A stretch of DNA of 64,000 nt from Anodontia alba (GCA_964016985.1 OZ024828.1:73777264-73841263), one strand, 5' to 3'; counted from the first letter of the stretch, positions 10,909-22,431 are shown. The notes: generated by a model not told the origin, from the letters alone. A program made the numbers and translations.

Positions 10909-11556
10909 GAACAATGTCCTTTATGCTTTATTTGGGCAGCATATGCTCAAATCAGCCTTTGCATTTACTCAGCCTGATTGATGTTTTCAGAATGTTACAG
11001 AATCAACAGACACTGTAGAATATATCAATTGAATGCGTTGCGGTTTAACGACACGTCAACCCTTGTGGGTCATTTTGTTTCGTCTCCCAGAGAAAGGGAG
11101 AAAAGAGATAGAAGAGATAGTAGTGGAGATGAAAGAGAGGGACAGGGAAGAAAGAGGAACAGGAATGAAAGTGAAGAAACAGAAGAAATAAAAATATTCC
11201 CCTTCTTCCCTTACCTGCTACAAGGATAGCAGGCCTTGTCCAACTATAAGCCAATATTAGTTGGACGCCCAGGTGACGTAAGATACATGACACCTTCGCC
11301 ACACCCAACCACCCCCGTAAAATATATCAAAGTTGATGCACAGATTGATCTGGGTCTTCACTGCCTGAATATAGTGAAAGGGTCCTTTTAGAAATTTCGC
11401 CTTGGAAATAATAGTATAAGGTTTCTTTATATCGGCAGGGCTGTACTGTAACCAGTAGTAATGTATTGTAACCAGCCAGCACTAAAGCACTGAGTACTTG
11501 AGTCCACCAGCAGAGACATAGATGCTGGAAAGCATTGTACATCCCTTAACCATTAC

Positions 11557-11735
11557 CACTCTATGGGCATATTCAGCAGATGACAAACTGATAATATTTG
11601 TTTCTTATTTTCTGGAAAAAATAAGAAAAATATTTCAAAATGCTATCTGCTGAAATTTTTACCCAAAGTGCTAAGCATTAATGATCATAGCACTGCTGAA
11701 ATTTTTACCCGAAGTGTTAAGCATTAATGAATATA
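11557..11735. repeat. MITE-D remnant with internal duplication
   Basis: The right edge tgctgaaatttttaccc...gtgctaagcattaatgaa is present twice in tandem (from 11651 and 11694). Confidence 0.6.
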
Positions 11736-12118
11736 GCTCAACTGTCATGATCCATGAAACATGGTATGTTAGAACAAGAGGTGAAAAAACAAGCAGCCCC
11801 TACTGAGACACTTACATTGCCCGATTTGTAAAGGAAGACTGAGGCCAACATCTGGTAGGAAATATTCACCAGTGACAACAAGTGAAGTGTGAAAAAGCAC
11901 CCTATCTGGAGCTTTGTTCAAATACTTGGGGTAAATAAGGTACTAATTCTGAAATGTCATTTCAATCAAAAGATCAAAAGATTCATTTCAGCACACAACC
12001 TCATCAGTTTCAATTGATTCCATTCTAATTTGTTTCCTAAACTTTAGCAATACTAATTTTCTTTTTTGTTGCCTTAATTGTTTAAAAGGACAAATACAAT
12101 GAAACAAATCGAGCTTAC

Positions 12119-12279
12119 CTCTGTTTGAATTCAATTCTTTCATTTTCTGTCTCAAGAGAAGCTCATCTTTTAGACATTATGTAAAGCCATTTTTCCTGTT
12201 GCTAGTTGTTATAGGAGATTGTGCTGTGTAACTTCCTGCCAATTTCTCTTTGACTGACACTTTCTCTGTTTGTTGTTTT
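12119..12279 (-). pseudogene. Possible internal exon with one in-frame stop
   Basis: The minus-strand segment runs from acceptor tttcttatgtggcag to a consensus donor gtaagctcg. In the phase given by the 14.5 kb exon it reads KQQTEKVSVKEKLAGSYTA, then QSPITTSNRKNGFT, then TAA (12177-12179), then CLKDELLLRQKMKELNSNR. The same frame is open on both sides of the stop over 161 nt, so one C-to-T change from CAA, or an alternative acceptor inside, would explain it. It is Lys/Glu rich. It may be a damaged exon, an alternative 3' end, an allele, a sequencing error, or chance. Confidence 0.27.
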
Positions 12280-12402
12280 CTGCCACATAAGAAATGACTT
12301 CCTTTGGATTAAACTAATGAAAACAAGAAATTTATAGTAAAATAATGCACTAAATGCATAAAAACACCAAGCATCAAACGTTTATTGTTGTTGGTTTTAT
12401 AT

Positions 12403-12687
12403 CATTACGAAAACATGCCTATTCAAATATATTGAAAATTTTACAACCAAAAAGAGGAAAATTTTCAGATAAAAATTCTGATATTTTTCATATTTCTGCT
12501 CAAAACATAGATTGTGGGTACTCGTTAGAACCGCCTCGCCGAGGCGGTTCTAACGAGTACCCATAATCTATGTTTTTGAGCAGAAATAAGAAAATTAATG
12601 TATACCCCTGTAAACCCCAGTTTTACTATATAAAAGTGGGGTTGAAGGGGGTCAAAATTATATAGGCGTGTTTTGGTAATGTTTGTG
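12403..12687. repeat. MITE-C2 copy
   Basis: Ends attacgaaaacatgcctatt and ataggcgtgttttggtaat; near-perfect central hairpin centred on gaaccgcctcgccgaggcgg. Confidence 0.85.
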
Positions 12688-13017
12688 GCAGACATTGTCT
12701 TTTTCTTCAAAAGGTTATCGTCCGCATAATTTTTGCCATTCAAAATTGTAAAAAGCAATATTCTCTATATATTTCTTTTTTTTTTTTTTTTTTGCAAAAA
12801 ACTTGCCTGCTAGACAGAGGATCCACATGTTATGTCAAGCTTTAGTTCCTTAGATTTGTTTTTAGAATGTCATCTGCTACTGTTATGACTAATTGTGTAA
12901 GGGTTAGCTCTTTGCATGCTGGTTAATTTTGCATGTTTTTTTTTTTTTTTTTTTTTGTCTGTGGATATTTCTTAAAATTAACTTTTTCAAAAGAATCTTT
13001 CAGGAATACCATCGGTG

Positions 13018-13092
13018 TCAAACAGTTTGGGTCCAGATCAGGCCAGACCTTTTAGTGTGCCTGATCTGGGTCCAAACTATTTGCAATTGTTA
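13018..13092. repeat. Solo MITE-A/B hairpin
   Basis: Palindrome caaacagtttgggtccagat / gtccaaactatttgc around caggccagaccttttagtgtg. Diverged, without terminal repeats. Confidence 0.55.
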
Positions 13093-13750
13093 TCAGCAGA
13101 TGACAAAAGTCGCCACTAGCAGAGAAAGAGTTAATTACAAATGTTTTATTTTCCATTTTCATAAATTTGATTCCACAAGAATTGTTGTTTATCGGTTTTT
13201 TGTCAGTAATGGTCACTTAAAGCAGTTTCAGATGCAGAATGTTATATTCTTGTCCCTGCAACTTGTTGATGTCAGGTAAAACAAGTTTCTTTAAAGAGGT
13301 ACGAAGATCTAGACTCTAAAAGAGTTCCACTTTTTCAGATCAACTATAAGGAACTTGGCTCTCAGAAAGGCATATCAGTAATATGTGTATGATTAATTCT
13401 TTTACCAGCACATTCTTTTCTTTTTTTCTAGGTCTCATTCATCAGAAATGGAAACATCTACATTGTATGTTCAACAAGCACATATTTGGCCACATAAAAT
13501 ATAATATCAAAGTTACCATCCAGAGCAGACTGCAGTGCAAGCTGACCAAGTTTAATATATTTAAGGTGGGTCCATTTTCTACAGTCGAACCATTTGTTAT
13601 TAATCGTAACGTGATATAAAAGTTACGCAATTTTAATAAGGCTAAACTGGTTGTGAAACGCAGAAAGTGAGAAAATCACAAAATGTTTGCAAAATCCCAG
13701 ACATATTGTGCAGTTGATGCATGGCAAAGAGTATAGCCTTACTATATATA

Positions 13751-13832
13751 AACTCACCGATACAGTCCAATTCGAAGGACAACTAGACAACGAAAAAAAT
13801 CCGTTCGAATTATAATTGGACGGTGAGTCGTA
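13751..13832. repeat. Short Tigger/pogo-like palindrome
   Basis: Ends actcaccg and cggtgagt, inner tccaattcgaa and ttcgaattataattgga. Resembles internally deleted pogo-type elements; assignment tentative. Confidence 0.4.
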
Positions 13833-14216
13833 AATTTTTATTAATGTTATGTAATTGTTGGTAGATTTTTCTGTTCAAATTTCAAAAACAGGAAAATGTC
13901 CGAGTCTGAATAGTAAACCTATAAACTATATATTGCAGCGCACGCTAGTCTGATTCTGCATCTGTTACCTGGGTTATTTCAGGAATGCTGAGAAGGCTGC
14001 ACTAGGTTGTGCAGTCTGGTCGGAATTTCTCAGGTTGTGAGAATTGTAACTGCTATCGGGGACACTGAGCAGGCTGCCCTGGCATGTGCAGACTGACGTT
14101 TTTTTTTAAGCAGCAGGCGCAAGGTGTGATTTAGTTCATACAAATAAAAAACAGCCAATGTAAAACGAGTGGTACCATAAGAATCCCGTAGGACAGAAAT
14201 ATATATACATACTAAT

Positions 14217-14432
14217 TACCATAATAACCCTTAGTATTGGGACAGATAGGCCTGAGCAAACAGTGAAGACCCAGACGAGACGCCACACAATGCGACATCT
14301 CCTCAGAGTCTACACTGTTTGCCACTCAGCCCAGCACGTTAGATATATCAACGTGTAGTAATATGGACTTGAGTTTTAGGACCAGTGTTGCAAGGGGTTA
14401 AAGTGTCCCAATATTAGGATTAATATGGAATG
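14217..14432 (+). repeat. MITE-A copy, nearly full length
   Basis: Starts taccataataacccttagta and ends gtcccaatattaggattaat; hairpin gtgaagacccagacgagacg pairs with gagtctacactgtttgcc. Confidence 0.8.
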
Positions 14433-14460
14433 AAAATAATAGCAAATTATTATAATTTAC

Positions 14461-14541
14461 CTTTCTACACAAGCTTCTGGTTCTTCTTCATCTTTTGCTC
14501 CAGAACACATCTGTTTCTCTATCCATGCTGCTTTTGTGTTT
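14461..14541 (-). CDS. Probable internal exon, same minus-strand gene (acidic/disordered part)
   Basis: This is an 81-nt minus-strand candidate exon with donor gtaaattata and acceptor acatacaag. The acceptor is the first AG downstream of a poly-T run, with an AG-free gap of about 36 nt. Only one of three frames is open; it gives NTKAAWIEKQMCSGAKDEEE followed by PEACVE. The composition is acidic and polar, like the disordered linker between the conserved C-terminal blocks of GTF3C1. It enters with 1 nt and leaves with 2 nt of a split codon, which fits candidates at 17237-17289 (leaves 2 nt) and 12119-12279 (enters with 1 nt). No homology is recognised. Confidence 0.42.
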
Positions 14542-15080
14542 CTTGTATGTTTTCATAAATTTAAACATTTTCATTGAAAAAAAAATACCATAAACAAATA
14601 CTGGCTATTACAACTGAAAGAAACATGGGTACATCTTTACATTGTTTACATGGTCACTGTAAGAGATCTGGGTTTGAAGAGCAATCCCCACTCTCTTTGC
14701 TCCAGAACTCCAAACACATTAAGCTTAACCTTCAGCTTAAAATGTATTGTCAGTACCTCAACATACATGAAATCTTTCCCCTTTATTTTAATTTGTTCCA
14801 AGTCTGTACACTGACCTATATGGACCTACACAACAACTATGTATGGGCATCTTCAGCACACAACTTTTATGGCATTTACACAATGTGGGGGTGGGAGAGG
14901 GTCACTTTCTCTTCTCCAAATATATTATAATTCAGGATCAGGGAGGGGTTTCTCTTGTCCTGATATTTTATAATTCAGAATCAGGGGGCATTTTCTCTTG
15001 TCCAAGCTTTCACTACTGTCTGTTAGTTCTGCAAATGTTGCCAATTTTCATACACTGTGATAGAATTATTTTGTAATACT

Positions 15081-15326
15081 GGGCCCAGTTGTTCAAAACT
15101 AACCATGTCATTAGTTAACATATCATTGAAGCTTTGATCATATAGTATGGCATATACGCTAATATTTTTGCTGAAAAAATGTGAGTAGCTTTTGCATTTG
15201 CAAAAGCTACTCACATTTTTTCAGCAAAAATACTTCTGAATTAGATATTGTACTTACTAGAACAATCAACATTTTGACCACTAACGAGCTTGTTAAGCTA
15301 ACAATGCTTTGAACAACTGGGCCCAG
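15081..15326. repeat. Palindromic MITE, gggcccagttgttcaaa ends, second copy
   Basis: Same ends and the same central hairpin (gagtagcttttgcatttgca and its mirror) as 10670-10908, with substitutions. Confidence 0.8.
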
Positions 15327-15616
15327 GGTAATCTTTAAAATATTACCTGATAAATTAGTTAACCTAATTAAGGAGAACAGATATATATATTCAGGGGGGA
15401 GGCAACTCGATAAAAATTGCTTTTGTCTTCCTTCTGAAAAGGAATCTGCTCTAAAAGAAAAAACAAAAACAAAAAAAACATCATACCCACCCTTGGGAGC
15501 AAATTCTTTCCTTTTAGATGGACTCCTTTTCAGAATGGAGAAAGCAAAATAGGATGTCACAAAAGTTGTGCATAAATGGTGGAAAAAATATATCCCTTAA
15601 ATTCTCAGATCAAAAC

Positions 15617-15822
15617 TTACCATAATTACCCTAAGTATTCAGACTCCCTATCTTCTTTACTATACTTGTCCCAAAATTCGAACAAATCCTTTACGACTAT
15701 CTGGTATGTGTCTAAAAAATTCTAAAAGAATAGCAAACAGTGCAGTCTTAAGCAGTATGATCTGGGTCAAAACTGTTTGCCTAGACATGCCTATTCTATG
15801 ATTTAGGGTAAACACAATATCT
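15617..15822 (-). repeat. MITE-A copy, diverged
   Basis: Reverse copy from taccataattaccctaagta to atttagggtaaaca with shortened hairpin (gcaaacagtgcagtc / gggtcaaaactgtttgc). Confidence 0.6.
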
Positions 15823-16264
15823 ACAGTTCATTTAATCTTTAGCCTGCTGTATTTCAGATGGTATTTTGTTTATGGGAATAGGCATGTCAGGGGAAAAACT
15901 CTGATATGAGAATATTTACTGCCCATTAAGGGCTACACCTACAGGAAAGAATTTGGAAGCTGAAAGAAATTGCTTTAAAATTCTTTCCCATAAGCAAAGT
16001 CATCATTTCTGAAAGGTTTCAAGGACTATAGAAACAACTTCCTGTCCACAAAAGTTGTCTAGGGTTGAAAATAGTGGCAAAATATATTTTATATATATCC
16101 AGTCTGCTTAAAAGAACAACTAGCCTTTATTTTCTGAGAAAAATGTTTCATTTTTAATCTGAACCTATAATAGGCTAGAAGTTATTGTTTTTTATAGACA
16201 ACATTTACATACACTGGACAAAGTGTTGCTAGGCACAGTAATACAGACTTCATTGAAATCTGTT

Positions 16265-16452
16265 ATAGATAGCAGATAACAAATTGGTGATATTTTTCGT
16301 CCTTTTCCCAGAAAACTGGATTTGACATTTCATGCAAATTGTCTCTAGAAGAGACAATTTGCATGAAATGTCAAATCCTGTTTTGGGGGAAAATATAAAG
16401 TATTTCAGTATGTCATCTGTTCAAATTTTTACCCAGAGTGCTAAGCCTTAAA
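16265..16452. repeat. MITE-D copy, well preserved
   Basis: Perfect inner palindrome gacatttcatgcaaattgtc and its complement around tctagaaga; edges ctgttatagatagcagat and cccagagtgctaagccttaa. Confidence 0.8.
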
Positions 16453-16757
16453 AAAAAGAGAATTAATACACAGTTTAACAAATGCTTTAACACCATAGGG
16501 AAACAAGAACATAAACCATTCTAAGAACATGTTAATATGTTTTCTTGGTGAGAAAGTTCAAAATGTCTTCATTACTAGCTCGTCGACTCCAGTAAAGTAT
16601 TCCATAGGACAGATTTCCCTGATGCACTGTATTTAATTTAGTTCAAAGATGATAAATGTTGAATTTAATAACAAACCACAAAACGTAAGACCATTAATTT
16701 CTATTTAAACTGAAGAATCAATGTTGTATTCAAGTATTGCAAGAAAAAGACAAACTA

Positions 16758-16935
16758 CCATCATAATAATCCTAAATACTGGGACAGACAGGCATCAGCA
16801 AACAGTATACAACCACATCAGACACTTAGAACATGGCATCTGATCAGGGTCTACACTGTTTGCCACTCATCCAGCATTATTTCAGATACATCAATGGTAG
16901 TAAAATAGACTTTTTTAAACTTTAGGGAAGCATGT
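16758..16935 (+). repeat. MITE-A copy
   Basis: Starts accatcataataatcctaaa, hairpin around cagacacttagaacatggca, then ccactcatccagcattattt. The right end is eroded. Confidence 0.7.
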
Positions 16936-17236
16936 TGAACTACGCATTCTGTTTTATTTTTATTATATGGCCGCTAAATATTATGCATGATGCACCTCAA
17001 ATCATTTCTAAGCCATTTCAAAGACAGCACAAAATTCATTCACAGGAATTTTCTGATTCTTTAATAATCTAAAAGAAACAAAAATAGAGGCACCTAACAA
17101 AAGTTTGATACAGGAAAAAATGAGAATAAATAAATAAGCTAATTTACTGACTCTGTCATAACTAGGACAAAAGAATAAAATGTCATCCGCTTCATTAGTT
17201 TCCTGTTACTAATGTTCTACTAAAAGCAAACATTAC

Positions 17237-17289
17237 TGAGCATATGTTAAATGGCTTTCTTCCCCACCTAATGATGGCGTTACTTTGTT
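17237..17289 (-). CDS. Possible internal exon (53 nt), same minus-strand gene
   Basis: The minus-strand acceptor is strong (tactttgtcctcatctttag) and the donor is gtaatg. In the phase left by the 33.4 kb exon it reads NKVTPSLGGEESHLTYA plus two bases, which completes a Gln codon with the first base of the 14.5 kb exon. A second frame is also open, so the evidence is splice signals and phase compatibility only. Composition fits a disordered linker. It could be a chance match in AT-rich intron. Confidence 0.27.
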
Positions 17290-17403
17290 CTAAAGATGAG
17301 GACAAAGTAATCCAATTCACATGCTCTCCCAAGAGATCCATAGAAAGTACAGAACTGGACTTTAATCATAGCTCAAGATAAAAAGGAATATCCACAAAAT
17401 ATT

Positions 17404-17512
17404 TTTCTTACATCTCCATGAAAACGTATGTTGTGGGTACTCATTAGAAGTGACTCAGTAAGGCAGTTCTATAAGTACCCACAATGTATGTTTTCATGAA
17501 CAATAAGAAAAC
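17404..17512. repeat. MITE-C1 hairpin
   Basis: gaaaacgtatgttgtgggta and tacccacaatgtatgttttc around a shortened inner palindrome. Confidence 0.7.
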
Positions 17513-17585
17513 TACCAGAACTTTTGGTTGGAAAAAAAAAATTATCTGGAGTTATGCTTTAATCTCAACATTAGATAAGAATTAT

Positions 17586-18010
17586 TGCATAAAAAGCAGT
17601 GCCACACGTTATTAACAGCCATGCATTAACTAGCAAAAAGCAGTGTATTAACAAGGCAATTCATGTTAATGCACGGCTACGCAACTTTCAATATGCCTGT
17701 TCCAGGGCCACAGAATTGCTGCCTTAACGAGATGTATCGTGCACGGCCCTAGAACGAGCATAGTCTGTGGAAATTGCATTCGCGAGACATTGGTGAAAAG
17801 GCGAAACAAAATAGTGCAAGAATAACGTGAAATGTAGCAAATGTTTTCATTTTTATGCAGTAATAGCCATCGAACATGGTTTTTCAATGCATTAACATTT
17901 GCCAGGTCCCTTGGGAGTGGTTGAAAACCACGGCCTTCGGCCTTGGTTTTCAACACCTCCCGTGGGACCTGGTGAATGTTAATGCATGAAAAACCATGTT
18001 TGATCCCTAT
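17586..18010. repeat. Hairpin repeat H, copy 1
   Basis: Begins attattgcataaaaagcagt and ends catgtttgatccctat. The right third (17874-18000) is a long hairpin with aacatggtttttcaatgcat and its complement and a tip around ccacggccttcggccttgg. No clear terminal inverted repeat. A minus-strand open frame (17666-17956) has no recognised homology. Confidence 0.6.
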
Positions 18011-18050
18011 ATTAAAAGATATTTTTTGTTATTTATTATTCCCTGGACCC

Positions 18051-18178
18051 TACCATACTTATCTGAAAATCTGAACATGCTATTTTACAATCTGTTCTTT
18101 TGTATAAAAATGCTGGATGAGTGGCAAACAAGAATAGACCCTGATTAGATACCACATTCTGCAGTATTTTTTTTAGTT
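18051..18178 (-). repeat. MITE-A copy, left half
   Basis: Runs from accctaccatacttatc through ctggatgagtggcaaac to the loop cacattctgcag, where a SINE-1 interrupts it; it resumes at 18426. Confidence 0.75.
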
Positions 18179-18425
18179 AGTCAATTAGTTAGAGTTTTAT
18201 GGCCGTCAACACTGTTAAATTCAGTTAACCTACTCACATTTTTCCCTAAACAGCTGAAAAGTTCTTGGGCACATACTTTAACTGACAACAGCCCTTCTAG
18301 AACCAGGGGAAGGGGAGAATGATTTCATCATCAATGTCCATAAGTTATGTGGCTGAGCTGGGATTCAAACTTACCACCCCTGGATCTGCAGTCAGACACA
18401 CTATAAACTGCACCATGGAACCTAG
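18179..18425 (-). repeat. SINE-1 copy inserted in a MITE-A loop
   Basis: Minus-strand body (gttttatggccgtcaacac, cttctagaaccagggg) and a head with B-box-like gtttgaatccc and an A-box region near 18400-18425. Diverged. Confidence 0.65.
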
Positions 18426-18490
18426 CATCTGATCTGGGTCCACACTGTTTGCTCAGGCCTGTCTGTCTGTCTGAATACTTTTTTGGTATG
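18426..18490 (-). repeat. MITE-A copy, right half
   Basis: gcatctgatctgggtccaca then ctgtttgctcaggcctgtct completes the hairpin arm opened before 18178. Confidence 0.75.
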
Positions 18491-18654
18491 GTAACCATAC
18501 CTTTTGTATACTCGCTGAAATTGCCTTGCTGTCAGAGGCAATTCCAATGAGTAGCCACATCAAATGAACCGACGCAAAAAGTAAAAGTTATCCTCGATGA
18601 CAATTCAGCTAACACTTTATGTGAAGATATGTTTCATGATCACAGAGCACTGTA

Positions 18655-18899
18655 TTAACCCTAATTATTGCATAAAAAGCAGTGCCGCATGTTATTAACA
18701 GCCATGCATTAACCGGTGAAAAGGCAAAACAAAATAGTGCAAGAAATAACGCGAAATGTAGCAAATGTTTTAAGTTTTTATGCAATAATAGCGAATGAAC
18801 ATGTTTTTTCAATGCATTAATGGCCTTCAGCCTCGGTTTTCAACACCTCCCACGGGACCTGGCAAATATTAATGCATGAAAAACCATGTTTGATCCCTA
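18655..18899. repeat. Hairpin repeat H, copy 2, inside a MITE-A
   Basis: Same ends as copy 1 (attattgcataaaaagcagt ... gtttgatccctat), but internally deleted and with the long hairpin partly lost. MITE-A sequence flanks it: attaaccctaa on the left, agtattgggacac on the right. Confidence 0.7.
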
Positions 18900-19092
18900 T
18901 AGTATTGGGACACATTAACTCCTTACCATTCTTGTCCTTAAATTTTAAAAGTCTATTTTTACTACCTATTGATGTGTCTAAAATACATGTAGTGCTGGAT
19001 GAGTAGCAAACAATTTTGACCCTGATCAGATGGATCTACACTGTTTGCTCAGGCCTGTCTGTTCCAATATTTAGGATTATTGTGGTAAAAGG
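18900..19092 (-). repeat. MITE-A copy
   Basis: From gtattgggacacattaactcc through gctggatgagtagcaaac, shortened hairpin, to gttccaatatttaggatta. Confidence 0.7.
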
Positions 19093-19117
19093 AAGGCCTC
19101 ATTTCTTGACATTACAC

Positions 19118-20926
19118 AAACTAGAGCAAGTGCCCAGAGGGTCACGAATACCCTCAGCTGGCGCCATTTCTTAATTATAAAATATTTTAAAGTCAACGAC
19201 AAAGATATAAGGCAAAGTCAATGGACCATGAAATGTATGTCACTAACCCACATATAGTTTACAAGGTCAGTCTCTGAGTGACACTGATCTATCATCCCAA
19301 GTATAACTTTTCTGGAGTAAATAGTCTGCAAGACATGAAGCAAAATTGCTGGACCATAAAATATAGGTCAGTGACCTACATATACTTGAGAGGTCAATTT
19401 GATGGTCACACTGATCAATTATACCAACTATGATGTTAATCCATTAAATAACCTAAAAGATATCAAGCAAAGTCACTAGACCATGAAATAAAGGTCATGC
19501 TGATTTATATTTACTTTAAGGTCTAAGTTTGGGTCACACTGAGTCATTATATGTAAATATGACACTTACTGTCCTTTTGACATCTCTCGGAAAGACGTTT
19601 TTTGCTTGGCCTTTAATCTTAAAATTTTGTTCTGATAGACCATACTTTATCAGAAACCTTTTGTCTTTTCTGTTTCTGTGGTTTGTTCTCAAATATGTAC
19701 CCTAAAATTAAATTTATCACCAAATATTGGTCTCACCTATGCAATTTCTATAGTAAAGTGATTTTTTGGAATTTTTGTCTAAGAAAATATTTTTTACTTT
19801 TCATTGCTGAATATAGATTATTGATGTTTCACAATAATATTGTGAAAATTTCAGAAAAATTGAACGAGCAAAACTTGTTGAAAGTCTGCCTCCAAGTTAC
19901 CTACCCTACAAATTTCTGCATAATTTGCATTCATTTTTACTATGGGGAAAAGTGAAAATATTTGATTTTTTAAAAATCATTGACTAGAATAAAACTGTTT
20001 TTGCATAGGAAGTTATGACAAATAGTTTTTCATTAAATCATGACAAAAGTTTGCAAATTTACTTCTTCTGTGTAAAGCGCCAAGCAAAAAACGACTTTCT
20101 GAAGGATGTTGAAAGCACTGTAGGCATCAAATAGTGGGTAATATAAGACAAAATCACAGGGCTATGAAATATAGGTCACATAATCCCAAACTATGATGTC
20201 ATACATCAAATTGTCTTCAAGATGTAATATAAAACCACTGGACCATGAAATATAGGTCACAGTGACCTACATTTACTTTTAGGTCAACTGCCAGATCGTA
20301 CCGACTCATAATCCCAGATAATGGTGTTCATACATCAAATAACACTCAAGATATAAGGCAAAATCACCATGAAATATAGGTCAAGGTGACCTACATTAGC
20401 TATAATGTCAATCATGCTATCACACAGAACCAATATCCCAAGTATCAGATTAATCCATGTAATAGTCTTCAAAACATACAGCAAAATTGGTGGAGCATGA
20501 AAATAAGGTCACAATGACCTCGACCTTCTTACAGTGAATGTTCATGTGATAAACATGTCTAATGCCCATCCTTCTTTATTAAGAAGTTGTTTGTATAAGC
20601 AAATTGCAATATATTACTTTATTGAGGCATCCTAGATTTTGACCTCTAGCCCCGCCCTGGGGCATGACCAAGGGGTTCATAGATGTAGAATGGAAGAGAG
20701 CCCTCCAAAGTACCCCAATACCAAATATGAAGAGCTTTTGATCAGTGGCTGCAGAGATGTAATCAAAAAACTTCAAAGTAAAACTTGGTTATAGCAAGTG
20801 TTAACTGATGGAATCATGAACGAACGGACAGACGGGCGGACAGACGAATGAACAGACAGAACTATATAACCCTATATAACAAAAACTATATAACTCTTCA
20901 GCATACTTCATATGCTGGTGGTATAA
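19118..20926 (+). mobile_element. Composite array element G, copy 1
   Basis: Starts aaactagagcaagtgcccag followed by a 5' hairpin (agggtcacgaataccct). The interior is roughly 120-160-bp related units, each with accatgaaatataggtcac and gacctacat. It ends with a cggacagacggg run and the 3' hairpin gcatacttcatatgc then ggtggtataa. It is paralogous to 29062-30194. Non-coding. Confidence 0.75.
19569..20120. mobile_element. 552-bp TA-flanked MITE inside element G copy 1
   Basis: Imperfect inverted repeats of about 42 bp: ctgtccttttgacatctctc... and the complement of ...aaggatgttgaaagcactg; both contain acgttttttgcttggc or its mirror. Flanking TA dinucleotides at 19567-19568 and 20121-20122. Element G copy 2 lacks it: gacattttggtatcaaatag there against gacactta|ggcatcaaatag here. 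The TA target suggests Tc1/mariner mobilisation. A 90-codon open frame (19683-19955) has no recognised match. Confidence 0.8.
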
Positions 20927-21059
20927 AAATAAAGCCTGAGTATGTCTGAAGACATTTGGAGTATGTCAACAAATACAAACTATGGTACAAAATGATAATC
21001 ATTAGTCTTCATGGAGACCTGATCTTCACCTTAAAGCATAAAATTAGCAGATAACACTT

Positions 21060-21235
21060 TCAATCCTAAAGGGGAATATACCACTTCAGGAGAGGCAACT
21101 CTTGTCAAAACTGCTTTGTTCCCCTATGAAAAGGGGCGCTATTCTATAAGGAAAGAATTTGCTTTCATTGGGGATTGGTTAGTAGAAAAGCAAACAGGTC
21201 ACAAAAGTTAAAAATAGAAGCAAAATCTCCAAGAC
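21060..21235. repeat. Decayed interspersed repeat F
   Basis: Segments such as ggaggcaactc, aaaaggaaagaatttgc and ggtcacaaaagtt recur at 15390-15570, 24990-25140 and 42750-42900. The boundary is not clear. Confidence 0.35.
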
Positions 21236-21261
21236 CCCATTGGAAAATATAGCTCAGATAA

Positions 21262-21440
21262 CAATGTTTAGTGCTTTTGGTGCTTCATGTTGAAAGAAAA
21301 TAGGATGACATTTCATGTGAATCATTTGCCAAACAGACAATTCACATGAAATGTCAACACATTTTATTTTATTGGACAAATTGAAAGGAAAAAGAAAATG
21401 TCATCTGCTGCTGTTAAGTGGTGTTTTAAGGATTAAAACT
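21262..21440. repeat. MITE-D variant
   Basis: gacatttcatgtgaatcatt and attcacatgaaatgtca around tgccaaacaga; edges tgcttcatgttgaaag and tgctgctgttaagtggtg. Confidence 0.65.
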
Positions 21441-21537
21441 TTAGTTCCTAAATTTTATTAAAAACAAGCAAATTCCATAGGGAATTTATGTGTCAGCCTT
21501 ATTTTTATTTGAGCTGTTAAAAATCAGTAAGTAAACC

Positions 21538-22422
21538 AGAGGACCACTGGTCCTGTATCACTTACCTAAGTATTGAAGTAGGAAAAAAAATTAAAGCTAA
21601 AAATGTGGAAAAAAATTACAATAAAAACAAAATAAAAAAAAACATAATTTCAAGATTCCAAGAGCACATGTATATCCTCAGACCACAAGCAAAATGCCTG
21701 TAAAGTTTCAGAAGCATTTGCTTAAAGGTGTGGGAGGAGATGTGCTCACAAGGTACCTACTACTATATGCACTCTAATAGTATTAAAGCATGAAAAAAGT
21801 CTGTTAAAAATTAAAAATGTTAAAAAAAGTAAAAAATAGTAATTTCAAGATACTGTAAAAAGCATATGCATATCTTCAGACTATGGTCAAAACATCTGTC
21901 AGTTTCAGTGGGAATGGTATAAAACTATAGGAGGAGTTGCACTCACAAGGTACCTACTACATATACACTTTCATAGTATTGAAACATTGAAAAAAAAGTC
22001 TAAGTTAAAAATGTGAAAAATTTGAAAAAAAAAAAAAAAAAATTCAAGATTCTGTAAAAAGCACATGCATATTTTCAGACCATGATTAAGATACCTGTGA
22101 AGTTTCAGAAGGATCGGTATAAAACTGTAGGATGAGTTGCGCTCACAAATTTCCCACTACAAACTCGTAACCATGCAAAAAAGTCTAAGTTAAAAACGTG
22201 AAAAAAGTGAAAAAAAAATAAATTAAGGATTCTGTAAAAAGCACATGCATGTTTTCAGACCATGATTAAAATGCCTGTAAAGTTTCAAAAGGATTGGTCT
22301 AAAACTGTAGGAGGAGTTGCGCTCACAAGGTACCTTCTACAAACTCAGAACCATGCATCATGCACCACGGAAAGCCAAATACCATGTCCCCTCGCTTTTC
22401 TTCGAAAAGGCAGGGGACAATA
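21538..22422 (+). repeat. Hairpin-ended array element, about 155-bp monomers
   Basis: 5' hairpin aggaccactggtcct followed by gtatcacttacct. The interior has about five monomers, each with gattctgtaaaaagcacatg, agtttcagaaggat and gcgctcacaaggtacctact. 3' hairpin gtcccctcgc...aaggcaggggac. Non-coding, abundant A-runs. Confidence 0.7.
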
Positions 22423-22431
22423 GAACATAAT

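Noticed and set aside
16555..16635. Minus-strand candidate terminal exon after gtgcatcag (EICPMEYFTGVDEL... or GNLSYGILYWSRR...)
   Set aside because: Two frames look protein-like and one faintly resembles a GTF3C1 C-terminus, but its position and phase conflict with the candidates at 17.2, 14.5 and 12.2 kb. Too ambiguous to call.
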